DNA of 64,000 bases. Origin: Blastopirellula sp. J2-11. Lineage in GTDB: Bacteria; Planctomycetota; Planctomycetia; Pirellulales; Pirellulaceae. Shown here in pieces: positions 19,323-27,710 of this stretch. The translations under genes and the position numbers were made by a program. Positions within the stretch are counted from its first letter, which is position 1. Each line of letters starts with the position of its first letter. The DNA lies in the NCBI RefSeq assembly GCF_024584705.1, contig NZ_CP097384.1, forward strand, positions 992,001 through 1,056,000, given 5' to 3'. The notes beneath the pieces are model-generated. The model did no database searches and was not told where the DNA came from. It saw nothing but the letters and a program-made list of their open reading frames with translations.

Positions 19323-19351
19323 CCACAAGACGCTGGGTTAGCGTCTTGTGG
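19323..19351 (-). terminator. Terminator hairpin downstream of argG
   Basis: CCACAAGACGCT and its exact reverse complement form a 12-bp perfect stem with a 5-base loop. It lies 24 bases after the argG stop on the minus strand, with a short T-rich tail. Confidence 0.7.
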
Positions 19352-19375
19352 GAAAATTTGTTTCGCGATGTGCGA

Positions 19376-20590
19376 CTAGTAAGCTCGCGGCGTCACACGT
19401 CCTTGCACGCGTGACGGCAAACCTTGGATGCGCAGGAAGCCTTCGGCGTCGGTCTGATCGTACGAGCCGCCCCCTTCCATGGTTGCGATCCCTTCGTCGT
19501 ACAGGCTGTTCTTGCTCGAGCGGCCATCGACCATGATGTTTCCCTTGTACAAGTTCAAGCTTACTTCGCCGGTGACATGCTTCATCGCCTCTTTGCCGAA
19601 GGCGAGCAACGCGTCCATCTTCGGAGCGTACCAGAAGCCGTAGTAAACCATCTCGGCGACGACCGGGGCCAACTGATCACGCAGGTGAATCAAGTCGCGA
19701 TCGACGGTCAGTTGCTCCAGCACCAGCAGTGCGTCGTACAAAACCGTCATACCTGGCGATTCGTACACGCCGCGGCTCTTCATGCCGACGAAGCGGTTTT
19801 CGACCATGTCGATACGACCGACGCCGTTACGACCGCCGATCTCGTTCAGCTTCAGCACGACTTCCAGCGGCGAACATTTCTCGCCGTTGACCGTGACCGG
19901 AACCCCTTTCTCGAAGGTGATCTTCACGTTCTCGACCTGGTCGGGCGCTTCCTGCGGAGAGACGGTCATGCCGAAGTCGACCGCTTCGACGCCGTTGACC
20001 ATCAGGTCTTCGAGGTTGCCGGCTTCGTAGCTGATATGCAGGCAGTTTTCGTCGGAACTGTACGGCTTGGCCATCGACGCTTTGACCGGGATGTTTTTCT
20101 CTTCGCAATACTTGATCATCGCATTGCGGCCCGGGAAGAGCGTGCGGAACTTTTCCATGCGCCAGGGAGCGATGATTTTGACCGACGGGTCAAGCGCTTC
20201 GGCCGCAAGTTGGAAACGGCACTGGTCGTTGCCTTTGCCGGTCGCGCCATGCACGTAGGCGTCGGCGCCCACTTCGCGAGCGACCTGCAGACAAATTTTC
20301 GAGATCAGCGGTCGCGCGATCGACGTGCCCAGCAGGTAAATCGACTCGTACTTGGCTTGCCACTGGGCGATGGGGAACGCGAAATCGCGGCACATCTCTT
20401 CTTGGCCATCGACGATGCGAGACGTCTTGGCGCCGCAGGTCTTCGCCTTTTCCAGAATCGCTTGGCGGTCTTCACAGGGTTGCCCCAGATCGACGTAAAC
20501 CGCGTGTACTTCATAACCTTCGTCTTGCAGCCATCCCAGGATGACCGAAGTGTCCAAACCGCCCGAGTAGGCAAGTACGCAGCTAGGCAT
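19376..20590 (-). CDS. argG: Argininosuccinate synthase
   Basis: A 404-aa cytosolic enzyme joining citrulline and aspartate with ATP in arginine synthesis. VLAYSGGLDTSVI (4-16) is the ATP-pyrophosphatase P-loop; GATGKGNDQCRF, EAVDFGMTV and GVYESPGMTVLYDALLVLEQLTVDRD are family-specific. Length and ends are normal. ATG 20590 is unambiguous. No other arg genes flank it. Confidence 0.97.
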   Translation of the reverse strand: MPSCVLAYSGGLDTSVILGWLQDEGYEVHAVYVDLGQPCEDRQAILEKAKTCGAKTSRIVDGQEEMCRDFAFPIAQWQAKYESIYLLGTSIARPLISKICLQVAREVGADAYVHGATGKGNDQCRFQLAAEALDPSVKIIAPWRMEKFRTLFPGRNAMIKYCEEKNIPVKASMAKPYSSDENCLHISYEAGNLEDLMVNGVEAVDFGMTVSPQEAPDQVENVKITFEKGVPVTVNGEKCSPLEVVLKLNEIGGRNGVGRIDMVENRFVGMKSRGVYESPGMTVLYDALLVLEQLTVDRDLIHLRDQLAPVVAEMVYYGFWYAPKMDALLAFGKEAMKHVTGEVSLNLYKGNIMVDGRSSKNSLYDEGIATMEGGGSYDQTDAEGFLRIQGLPSRVQGRVTPRAY

Positions 20591-20716
20591 TGGCGAAAAC
20601 CGTTCCAGCAGAAAGAAGGAAAGTAAGGTCCCAGCCGGGAAGACAGGCCCGCAGGGAAGGGGTTCATTGTGATCCGATTTTCGCCGGGGAACAAGGGAGC
20701 GGAAGGCTTAGAAAAT

Positions 20717-20789
20717 GGGGACTCAGAAAATGGGGTCAGGTCCCAATTTCGCCGCGAAATTGGGACCTGACCCCATTTTCTGAGTCCCC
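20717..20789. repeat. Perfect 35-bp inverted repeat with 3-base loop
   Basis: Bases 20717-20751 are the exact reverse complement of 20755-20789, with CCG between. The arms contain GGGGTCAGGTCCC, a motif often seen in REP-type palindromes linked to RAYT transposases (from memory). It covers the last 54 bases of the neighbouring SDR gene. Confidence 0.95.
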
Positions 20790-21656
20790 CAAGATCGCCG
20801 CTAGGCCGGTTCGGTAGTCGGGATATTGGGGCTTCAAGCCGAGATGCTCGACCGCCAGCGCGTTCGACATCCGGCGGTTGGAGGCTGCTCGTTGTGCGGC
20901 CGGCGACTGGGGATCGGCCGCTTCGTAAACCGGATCAGGCGCGTTCAAGCTGCGCGCGATCTGGGCGTAGTACTCGGTCCGCTCAACGGGATGGCCATCA
21001 CTGACGATGTAAAGTGGTTGGGGCTCGGGATGCGCGGCGGCCAGCAAAACTGTCTCCGCGGCGTCGTCCACATGAATGAGATTTAATGCGCCGGCGCCGG
21101 GGGTGGGGATCGCGATTTTGGCGGCAATCTCTTTCGCTCGTGGGATTCTTCCCGGCCCATAGATGCCGGCCAACCGCAACGAAACATGTTTGGCTTGCCA
21201 GATGGGATGGGATCGTAACAATTCTTCCGCAGCCAAACATGCTTTCCCCCCGGAACGTTGCGGATCGCATGGGGTTTGTTCATCGACGACTTGCCCAGCG
21301 GCGTCGCCAAAGACTCCGGTCGAGCTGATGTAAATCAAGCGGCCGCAATGGCTGGGCAAATGGTCAAGAACTTTGGCGAGACCCGCGACGTAGACATCTT
21401 CGATCGGCTTGCCGGCTGTGCGATCGTAACCGACCGCAAACAGCACGGTATCGACCGCAGGAAGTTCGACGAGCGAGTCCTCGTCGGTCACGTCAGCAAG
21501 GATCGGCTGCAGTCCGTCAGCGGTGAACTGGGCGGCCGTATCGGCGCTTCGCGTTACGGCAAAGACTTTGTCTCCTTGTTTTCGCCACCTTTGGGCGACA
21601 CGCAAGCCGACGTAGCCGCAACCGAAAATCAGCCGACGAGAATGTCCCGTGCTCAT
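20736..21656 (-). CDS. NAD-dependent epimerase/SDR protein, YeeZ-like
   Basis: A 306-aa Rossmann protein. LIFGCGYVGLRVAQRW (9-24) is the dinucleotide-binding GxGYxG motif, and the strand LPAVDTVLFAVGYDR follows. IYISSTGVFGD holds the SDR Ser, and LRLAGIYGPGR and LIHVDDAA match extended SDRs of the YeeZ type. The classical YxxxK is replaced, as in other atypical SDRs. The last 18 residues (from about 289, GDSENG onward) are encoded by the inverted repeat at 20717-20789, so the native C-terminus was probably different. The function of the family is not established. Confidence 0.75.
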   Translation of the reverse strand: MSTGHSRRLIFGCGYVGLRVAQRWRKQGDKVFAVTRSADTAAQFTADGLQPILADVTDEDSLVELPAVDTVLFAVGYDRTAGKPIEDVYVAGLAKVLDHLPSHCGRLIYISSTGVFGDAAGQVVDEQTPCDPQRSGGKACLAAEELLRSHPIWQAKHVSLRLAGIYGPGRIPRAKEIAAKIAIPTPGAGALNLIHVDDAAETVLLAAAHPEPQPLYIVSDGHPVERTEYYAQIARSLNAPDPVYEAADPQSPAAQRAASNRRMSNALAVEHLGLKPQYPDYRTGLAAILGDSENGVRSQFRGEIGT

Positions 21657-21842
21657 GGAAGATCTTTCTGGGACCTGTTGGTAGTTTGCTTCAACTTGGT
21701 CGATCTTAACGGTTTGACCGGTTGTAACAAGCGACTACAAAAACACTTACGTACCGACTATTCTGAATAGTGCGGCGCACTTGAGCAAATTTCTGTAAAA
21801 TTGTGTTGTACGATTTGCTTCGAATTTGCCGGAATTGTCGCC

Positions 21843-21848
21843 TATAAT
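21843..21848 (+). promoter_or_regulatory. Candidate -10 box upstream of the HtrA operon
   Basis: TATAAT, a perfect sigma-70 -10 match, lies 51 bases before ATG 21899. No -35 of good spacing is clear (TTCGAA at 18-base spacing is weak). Confidence 0.4.
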
Positions 21849-21898
21849 AAAAGTCCCCAACTAGAGCCCCAATCTCTCGATCGCGGAAACGTAGGATT

Positions 21899-22951
21899 AT
21901 GACGCATCAGACGAGACAACCCCTCCCTATTCTTATCCTCCTGTGTTTGGTCTGTGGGGTTTCGCTCGGTCACGCAGAAGAAGTGATCACCGTAGCGAAA
22001 CCAACCATCGCAGAACCAACCGTTGTGCAAACGGCTCACTTTGCTGAGGTTTTAGCAGGCGACGCGCCGAGCGGTCTGAATGAACTACGAGCGCTTGAAA
22101 AACGGGTGCAGGAAGTTGCCCAAAAAGTGATTCCCTGCACCGTCGGCGTTTCGGTCGGAGGAGCCCAAGGTTCCGGCGTGATCGTCACCGAGGATGGGTA
22201 CGTGATGACGGCAGGCCACGTGATTGGTGAGCCAGATCGCCAAGCGGTGATCACGCTGCCCGATGGAAAGAAAGTGAAAGCGATCACGCTTGGCACTGAT
22301 CGCAGCATAGACTCCGGTTTGTTGAAGATCACCACGCCGGGCAAGTACGAACATCTCAAGATGGACCATTCGGCCGAACTTCGCGAGGGTCAGTGGGTGC
22401 TGGTGACCGGACATCCCGGCGGTTACGTCAAAGATCGTCTGCCGGTGCTGCGACTCGGACGCGTGTTGGCCGCCTATGACGATGTGGTCGCGACCGATTG
22501 CGTGTTAGTGGGGGGAGATAGCGGCGGTCCGTTGTTGGATATGGATGGCGACGTGATCGGAATCAACAGTCGCATCGGCAACCGAATCACGGCCAACATG
22601 CATGTCCCGTCAGACGCTTACGCTGACAATTGGACCCGGCTATCGGATGGCGAAGTTTGGGGCAAATTGCCCGGGACGCGCCCGATGCTGGGCGTTCGCT
22701 GCGACAAAGAGAAGAAGGCGCCGATCGTTGTCGAAGTGACCCCCAATTCTCCGGCGGCGAAAGCTGGCGTCGAAGTCGGCGATCGCATCGTCCGCTTTAA
22801 TGGACGCGAAACCTTATCATTTGATGATTTGAAACTGCTAGTCGATCAGACCAGCCCCGGCGATCAGGTCGATTTGATCGTCCAGCGTGGAGAGCGAACT
22901 CTGACGCTGAGCGACGTTATTATCAAAGACGCTCGCGAAGTCGGCGGTTAG
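21899..22951 (+). CDS. HtrA/DegP-like serine protease with one PDZ domain
   Basis: A 350-aa exported S1C protease. The signal peptide is LPILILLCLVCGVSLGHA. The chymotrypsin-like domain has His107 (TAGHVI), Asp138 (RSIDSGLL) and Ser208 (GGDSGGPLLD). A single PDZ domain (about 255-340: PMLGVRCDKE, SPAAKAGVEVGDRIVRFNGRE) follows. This is a full catalytic triad in canonical order, so it should cleave misfolded or specific envelope proteins. A degenerate relative starts 50 bp downstream, and a DUF4404 gene follows that; the three probably share a transcript ending at the terminator at 24444. Confidence 0.9.
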   Translation: MTHQTRQPLPILILLCLVCGVSLGHAEEVITVAKPTIAEPTVVQTAHFAEVLAGDAPSGLNELRALEKRVQEVAQKVIPCTVGVSVGGAQGSGVIVTEDGYVMTAGHVIGEPDRQAVITLPDGKKVKAITLGTDRSIDSGLLKITTPGKYEHLKMDHSAELREGQWVLVTGHPGGYVKDRLPVLRLGRVLAAYDDVVATDCVLVGGDSGGPLLDMDGDVIGINSRIGNRITANMHVPSDAYADNWTRLSDGEVWGKLPGTRPMLGVRCDKEKKAPIVVEVTPNSPAAKAGVEVGDRIVRFNGRETLSFDDLKLLVDQTSPGDQVDLIVQRGERTLTLSDVIIKDAREVGG

Positions 22952-23001
22952 ACCTGGCGGCTTTTCTCTGCTTTTCTCCTGGCCAAGTTGAGGGATAAAC
23001 G

Positions 23002-24102
23002 ATGATGGCGAAACTTTCGCGCGAGCGGACAATTTGGAGCATCGCAACGTTGCTCGTGACGATCTCGGTGGTAGGGTTCGCCTATGGCCAGGAACGTCAC
23101 GAAGGAATGATGGCTCGCTTCCTACAGAAGGTGAACGAGCGCAGCAACGTCCGCGTGATGGCCGCTTTTCGCGAAGTCGTCGCCGAACCTCATGATTCGA
23201 CCATCGAGTTGCTGATCGACAACGAACGCGTCGCGTTGGGCGGGATCGTCGATTCGCAAGGTTGGGTCATCACCAAAGCCAGCCAAATTTTGGCGCAAGA
23301 AAATGTTGACAAGCTGATTTGTCGTCTCTCTAACGGCGATACTTTCGCCGCGACGATTGCGGCGCAAGATCGCAAGTTTGATGTAGCGCTAATCAAGATC
23401 GACGCCACCGGGCTCAATCCAATCGAAATGGTCGAAGCGGCGCCGCTGGTTGGCAGTCTCTTGGCGACGACCAGTCCCAAAGAAGAGCCGTTGGCGATCG
23501 GCGTGATGAGTTCCGCCGCTCGGCAAATTCAAAGCGAGTTCGGCGTCCTCGGCATTCGCCTGCCAGGTGTCGGAGAAGCCGTGAGCGAACCCCGCGTAAT
23601 GCAGGTGTTTGACAAAAGCGCGGCGGACAAGTCGGGATTGTTGGCCGGTGACCTGATTCGTTCGGTCAATGATGTCGTGATCCAGACCGCTAGCGAATTG
23701 CAAAAGGCGATTCGCGGTTTTCAGCCCGGCGATGTAGTTCGCCTGACAATTTCGCGCGGCGATGGAAATGTCGACCTCCTTTGCACCCTGGGAGATCGCT
23801 TTACAGGCGTCGAAGGCCCCGAAGGGATGGCTCGGCACGAGTTTCAGAATCATCTCGGCGGGCCGCTCAGCTCGCGTCGGAGCGGATTTCCGACGGTCTT
23901 TCAGCACGATACGTTTTTGCGACCAGAGGATTGCGGTGGGCCGGTCGTCAATCTTGATGGCAAAGTGGTCGGGCTCAATATCGCTCGCGCCGGACGGGTC
24001 GCCAGCTATGCAATTCCGGCCAGCATTTTGTCAGAAGTCGTTCAGAGGTTAAAATCAGAGGCAGCCCCGCAAACCGTTTCGACCGGTGCGGCAGCCCTTT
24101 GA
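23002..24102 (+). CDS. Degenerate S1C-type pseudoprotease with PDZ domain inserted in the protease fold
   Basis: A 366-aa exported protein with a leader ending FAYGQ. The first half of a trypsin-like fold is visible: ALGGIVDSQGWVITKASQI, where the catalytic His position is Ser94, then FDVALIKID with Asp127 kept. A PDZ domain follows (about 178-265: LGIRLPG, SAADKSGLLAGDLIRSVND). Only after that comes the other half of the protease: VFQHDTFLRPEDCGGPVVNLDGK, with Cys311 in place of the Ser of GDSGGP, and a C-terminal YAIPASI. In its neighbour the PDZ follows the complete protease domain. Two of three catalytic residues are gone, so a scaffold or sensor role with the active protease upstream is inferred. 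Confidence 0.8.
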   Translation: MMAKLSRERTIWSIATLLVTISVVGFAYGQERHEGMMARFLQKVNERSNVRVMAAFREVVAEPHDSTIELLIDNERVALGGIVDSQGWVITKASQILAQENVDKLICRLSNGDTFAATIAAQDRKFDVALIKIDATGLNPIEMVEAAPLVGSLLATTSPKEEPLAIGVMSSAARQIQSEFGVLGIRLPGVGEAVSEPRVMQVFDKSAADKSGLLAGDLIRSVNDVVIQTASELQKAIRGFQPGDVVRLTISRGDGNVDLLCTLGDRFTGVEGPEGMARHEFQNHLGGPLSSRRSGFPTVFQHDTFLRPEDCGGPVVNLDGKVVGLNIARAGRVASYAIPASILSEVVQRLKSEAAPQTVSTGAAAL

Positions 24103-24142
24103 TTCTGATACCTCATTCTGCCCCCCTGGGAACACGAACGTC

Positions 24143-24415
24143 ATGACTGATGCGGAACAACTGCGCCTGAAGCTCCAAGAACTACAGGCCGAGTTGCGTG
24201 AAATCGACGAGATCGATGGAGAGACGCGTCGATTGCTGGAAGGCGCCATGGAAGAAATTCACGAGGCGCTGCGTCACGACAACACCGAAGCGCTGCAACA
24301 TCCGTCGCTGGTCGACAATCTCAACCGTGCGACGCAAGACTTCGAGACTTCGCATCCTGGACTCACCCGAATCGTCGGCAATATGGTCGACATTCTGGGG
24401 AACGCTGGGATCTAG
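24143..24415 (+). CDS. DUF4404 family protein
   Basis: A 90-aa soluble, mostly helical acidic protein. LRLKLQELQAELREIDEIDGE and FETSHPGLTRIVGNMVDILGNAGI match the DUF4404 pattern (L-x-L-x-eL plus FE-x-xHPxL and a terminal GI). ATG 24143 lies 41 bp after the pseudoprotease stop on the same strand, so it is likely the last gene of the HtrA operon. Function unknown. Confidence 0.75.
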   Translation: MTDAEQLRLKLQELQAELREIDEIDGETRRLLEGAMEEIHEALRHDNTEALQHPSLVDNLNRATQDFETSHPGLTRIVGNMVDILGNAGI

Positions 24416-24443
24416 AGCGAATCAATTTTTGGATCAAACGCAG

Positions 24444-24473
24444 AAAAGCGACGCAGAGAGCGTCGCTTTTTTT
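24444..24473 (+). terminator. Rho-independent terminator of the HtrA operon
   Basis: AAAAGCGACG pairs with CGTCGCTTTT around a 7-base loop and runs into TTTTTTT, 29 bases after the DUF4404 stop. Confidence 0.88.
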
Positions 24474-24528
24474 GTTGCGCAACTGCACACGCGTCGCTTC
24501 TTCTCTTCGTAGTCCTGCGTTATTTCTC

Positions 24529-24672
24529 TGGTTGGCCGCGATAGCTCCGCTATCCGCGGCGGCGCAGCCGTAAGAGGCATTGGCTCCCGGTATGCAGTTC
24601 GGGGCCATTTCGCCATTTCAAACGGCGCGGCGACCACCGCTCTAGGTCCGGCCAAATAGCGCAACCTCAAAA
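24529..24672. repeat. Dispersed MITE-like repeat, copy 2
   Basis: Shares TGGTTGGCCGCGATAGCTCC, GGCGGCGCAGCCGTA, CATTTCGCCATTTCAAA and GGCCAAATAGCGCAACCTCA with the element at 16852-17092, but lacks about 75 bases of its middle. Occupies a gene-free 342-base gap. Confidence 0.7.
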
Positions 24673-24757
24673 CGCGCAACTTCAATACTCGCGCTTCGAG
24701 CGACGAAGCATCGTGTCGGCTGGGCGAGCGTTCCCGTTGTTTGTTGCGGTCCGAGGA

Positions 24758-26020
24758 TTATTTTTCACCCAGGCAGAACAGCTGCGAATCGGTGCGGATG
24801 TAGAGTTTGCCGTTCGCAGCGGCTGGCGACGCTTTGCTTCCTTCGCCAAGCGAAAACCGTCCCAGCTCTTGAAACGCATCGCCTGCGGCCAAGATCACGA
24901 CTTCGCCTTCTTCACTGATGTTGATCAGGCGATCACCGCAGAGGATCGGCGAGCCTGAATAGTTGCCGCCGATACGCTGTTGCCAAACTTTTTCGCCGTC
25001 GGCGGTGCGGAGGCAAGTGACGATTCCCTTGTCGTACCAGAGGTAGGTCAAGCCATTTTTGCCAACGGCGCCCGGCACGTATGGCGCCGAACGCTCAAAG
25101 CGATAGAGCGTTTCGCCCGTTTCCGGATTGACCGCGACCACATAGTTGCCGCCGCCGCCTGATCCGCAAGATCCGTAGGCGACTCCATCAATGACAACCG
25201 GTGACGAAACGCTCCGCATCTTAAACGCCGGGTTCGCCCAAACCTGATCGCCGTTCATCGGATTATGAGCGGCCATTCCATGGGCCGAACTGCAGCAGAT
25301 CAGCAGGTCACGGCCATCTTTCGTTTGATACAAGCAAGGGACCGAGTAAGCGGCGACATCCCCGTCGCGAGCAGCTTCCCAGACAATGCGACCGGTCGCA
25401 CGATCGAGCGCCACGACGCGGCTTTGCGCCTCTTTGCGTCCGTTCAACTTGTTGGGATTGCCCAGCTGCATTAGCGGCAAGATCACGTACTCGTCATACA
25501 GCATCGGCGAAACGCCGAATCCATGCTGGCTGACCCAGGGGCCAAGATCGGTGGTCCATTCGAGTTTCCCGTCATGCGTCAGCGAGGCCATCGTCGTTTG
25601 CTCGCCGTCGCTCCAGGTAATGTAAACCGAATGCGCGTCAACCGCCGGCGTTGTCGAAGCAAAGGTGTTTTTCGAGTGCAACCGATAGCCGCTGGAAGCA
25701 AGGTCTCTTTTCCAGACGAGCTCGCCGCTTTTGGCGTTCAGGCAAATCGCGTAGACGAACGAGCCATCTTTTTCGCCGCTCAACAGAAACACGTTGTCGC
25801 CCCACAAAACCGGCGACGAGTTGCCAACGCCGGGGAGTGACGTCTTCCAACAGAGATCGTCCGCTTCGCTGTAAGGAAGCTTTAGATCGACGGCGGCAGC
25901 CAGGCCGCTGCCGTTAGGACCACGAAACCGTGACCAAGCTTCTTCGGCGAAGGACGGAGTGGAGCAGGCGGCCGCAAAGGACGCGAAAAGCGCAAGCGGG
26001 AGTAGGCGAAAACGATTCAT
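24758..26020 (-). CDS. Exported PQQ-like beta-propeller (BamB-type) protein
   Basis: A 420-aa protein with a signal peptide (PLALFASFAAACSTPSFA). WSRFRGPNGSG at the mature start and repeated blades of the form AxxGxxxW or VVALDRATGRIVWEA, MNGDQVWANPAF and ADGEKVWQQRI identify PQQ-like propeller repeats. These proteins are abundant in planctomycetes and usually lack the residues needed to bind PQQ for catalysis, so a structural or binding role is more likely than a dehydrogenase. ATG 26020 is used; a TTG precedes it. No bam genes are near. Confidence 0.8.
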   Translation of the reverse strand: MNRFRLLPLALFASFAAACSTPSFAEEAWSRFRGPNGSGLAAAVDLKLPYSEADDLCWKTSLPGVGNSSPVLWGDNVFLLSGEKDGSFVYAICLNAKSGELVWKRDLASSGYRLHSKNTFASTTPAVDAHSVYITWSDGEQTTMASLTHDGKLEWTTDLGPWVSQHGFGVSPMLYDEYVILPLMQLGNPNKLNGRKEAQSRVVALDRATGRIVWEAARDGDVAAYSVPCLYQTKDGRDLLICCSSAHGMAAHNPMNGDQVWANPAFKMRSVSSPVVIDGVAYGSCGSGGGGNYVVAVNPETGETLYRFERSAPYVPGAVGKNGLTYLWYDKGIVTCLRTADGEKVWQQRIGGNYSGSPILCGDRLINISEEGEVVILAAGDAFQELGRFSLGEGSKASPAAANGKLYIRTDSQLFCLGEK

Positions 26021-26159
26021 CAACGGCGCTCAGGTGGGAAAGAGGGTTAGGCGGGAAACCAAGTAGGTCGCTTGGCAATGTAACCCGCAACGCCCTGTCT
26101 GGCTAGCAAAACAGGGCGATTTCAGCGCCAGAATGGAGTCAAGGCAGATGGTTAGCGCA

Positions 26160-26948
26160 TTAAGTAACGCGGTGACCCAACGAAATGGGGAGCGCTGCGC
26201 CGCGTGCCTGAGGTTTGACTTCGGAGCTGTTGCGGTTAGAGGAATTGGGGAGCGTTACGTCTTTGATCACCATCAGCGCCGATCCCATCGATTGCGTCAG
26301 GGGGCGAAAGCGGTGTTGAACCGTATCGAACCAGGGGTTCGCATCAATCGATGTAACGGCCAACGAGCTGGTGTCGAGCGGTAAGCGGGGGGCGGTCGTG
26401 GTCGAAGCGACCAGATCGCTGGTGAGCTCCCATGGCAGATCAAAGGGAGAGCGGACCGGCGAAACGTACTTGGCGTCTTCCCAATCGAGTAGTTCGAGCG
26501 AATCGTCGTTCACCGCAAGATTCAAGTCAGGCTGCCCCTCTGTGGTCGCGACGTAGGTTTCGATACGGTCATCTTTTTCCTGGCGGAGCGAGAAGGGGAT
26601 GAACGCCAGGATGAGCAGTGATGCGGCCAGCGAGAGCGCGGCGATCGGCAGCCAATCGCCAGATTGGGCGAAAATCGCCGGATTTTCCTCGGCAGGATCT
26701 TCGGCGGAGGGGGGAAGGACGGCCGACAGAGATTGGACTTGAAGGATCACGCGGTCGGCCAGAACATCGTCGCCGGACGGCTGATTCCAAGACTCTAGAC
26801 CGTCGAAAAGCGTGTCATAGGCGGCGGCGAGGCGCTCGCAGCGATCGCGATCTGACGAATCGACGCGCGCCAGCAGTTGACCGACATCGGAGAGACGTCG
26901 CTCGTCGAGCAGATCTTGCAGTTGGTTTTCAAACTCGACGTATTTCAT
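26160..26948 (-). CDS. Probable anti-sigma factor with one membrane span
   Basis: A 262-aa protein overlapping the end of the ECF sigma gene by 20 bp. The N-terminal 90 residues are helical and acidic (YVEFENQLQDLLDERRLSDVGQLL), followed by a single transmembrane segment (LPIAALSLAASLLILAFIPFSL, about 100-121) and a periplasmic, Ser/Thr-rich tail. Position and topology fit an anti-sigma factor; no zinc HxxxCxxC motif is present, so it is not a ZAS-type one. A GTG at 26954 is an alternative start. Confidence 0.65.
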   Translation of the reverse strand: MKYVEFENQLQDLLDERRLSDVGQLLARVDSSDRDRCERLAAAYDTLFDGLESWNQPSGDDVLADRVILQVQSLSAVLPPSAEDPAEENPAIFAQSGDWLPIAALSLAASLLILAFIPFSLRQEKDDRIETYVATTEGQPDLNLAVNDDSLELLDWEDAKYVSPVRSPFDLPWELTSDLVASTTTAPRLPLDTSSLAVTSIDANPWFDTVQHRFRPLTQSMGSALMVIKDVTLPNSSNRNSSEVKPQARGAALPISLGHRVT

Positions 26949-27495
26949 CTTCACGCCCTTCTAGTACCCCTCTTTGCGAAAGTCGAGCAATCATTTCCCT
27001 CCGTGCTCGATGTACCCAAGTTTTGATCGTTCCCAGCGGTCGTCCCAGTTGCTGGCTGATTTCGATATAGCTCAGTTCATGTTCATGAAACAATAAAAAG
27101 GCTTGTCGGTATTCCGACCGGACTTGCTGCAGGGCCAAATGAACTTCTTCCGCCAAAATTTGGGCCGGCTGCAGGTCAGGTCGATGATCGGCGACATGCT
27201 CCTCAATGGGGTGGGCTTGAGGCCGCCTTTTTCGTTTTGACAACAACGTCCGGCAGCGATTGCCGGCGATTGTCAAAATCCAAGGCTCCAGCGGACGTTC
27301 ACGATCCCAGTGATGCAAACTGCGGATAACGCGCACGAACGTCTCTTGGGCCATATCTTCGGCTTCGTGGTGCTCTCCGACCATCCGGAAGCAGAGCGCA
27401 TACACTTTATGTCGAAACAGGTCGATAAACTGCCGTATGGCGGAATCATCCCCCGCACGGCATTGATCGACCAACAGGCAAATGTCGGAGGTCAA
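26929..27495 (-). CDS. ECF-type RNA polymerase sigma factor
   Basis: A 188-aa sigma-70 family protein. Region 2 reads RHKVYALCFRMVGEHHEAEDMAQETFVRVIRSLHHW with the core- and -10-binding helices; region 4 reads LLFHEHELSYIEISQQLGRPLGTIKTWVHRAR, a helix-turn-helix for the -35. I start at TTG 27495 because GGAAAGG lies about eight bases upstream; a TTG at 27531 adds 12 residues without such a site. It is translationally coupled to the membrane protein that follows, its likely anti-sigma factor. Confidence 0.88.
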   Translation of the reverse strand: MTSDICLLVDQCRAGDDSAIRQFIDLFRHKVYALCFRMVGEHHEAEDMAQETFVRVIRSLHHWDRERPLEPWILTIAGNRCRTLLSKRKRRPQAHPIEEHVADHRPDLQPAQILAEEVHLALQQVRSEYRQAFLLFHEHELSYIEISQQLGRPLGTIKTWVHRARREMIARLSQRGVLEGREDEIRRV

Positions 27496-27653
27496 CGGCC
27501 AAACCTTTCCGCGGCGTTTCCGTTCAGTCAAGCTTACTTGGGGACATCGACCGGGGTTTCACGCGAATCGGTACGATTTTGAGACCGGTCGCGGCCTGTT
27601 CGTACTTCGCTGCGAGAACGCGCATCTTGAGATTATTATGGCAGGCGGAACGT

Positions 27654-27682
27654 AAAAAAGCCGGCGTAACGCCGGCTTTTTT
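27654..27682. terminator. Bidirectional terminator
   Basis: AAAAAAGCCGGCG and CGCCGGCTTTTTT form a perfect 13-base inverted repeat with a TAA loop. On the minus strand it ends transcription from the FHA gene, 29 bases after its stop. Confidence 0.88.
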
Positions 27683-27710
27683 CGTTTCTGGATTGGCCAT
27701 GCGAGGCCGA

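Noticed and set aside
26091-26118. Inverted pair CGCCCTGT/ACAGGGCG after the anti-sigma gene as terminator
   Set aside because: The stem is only 8 bp with a 12-base loop and no T-run on the minus strand.
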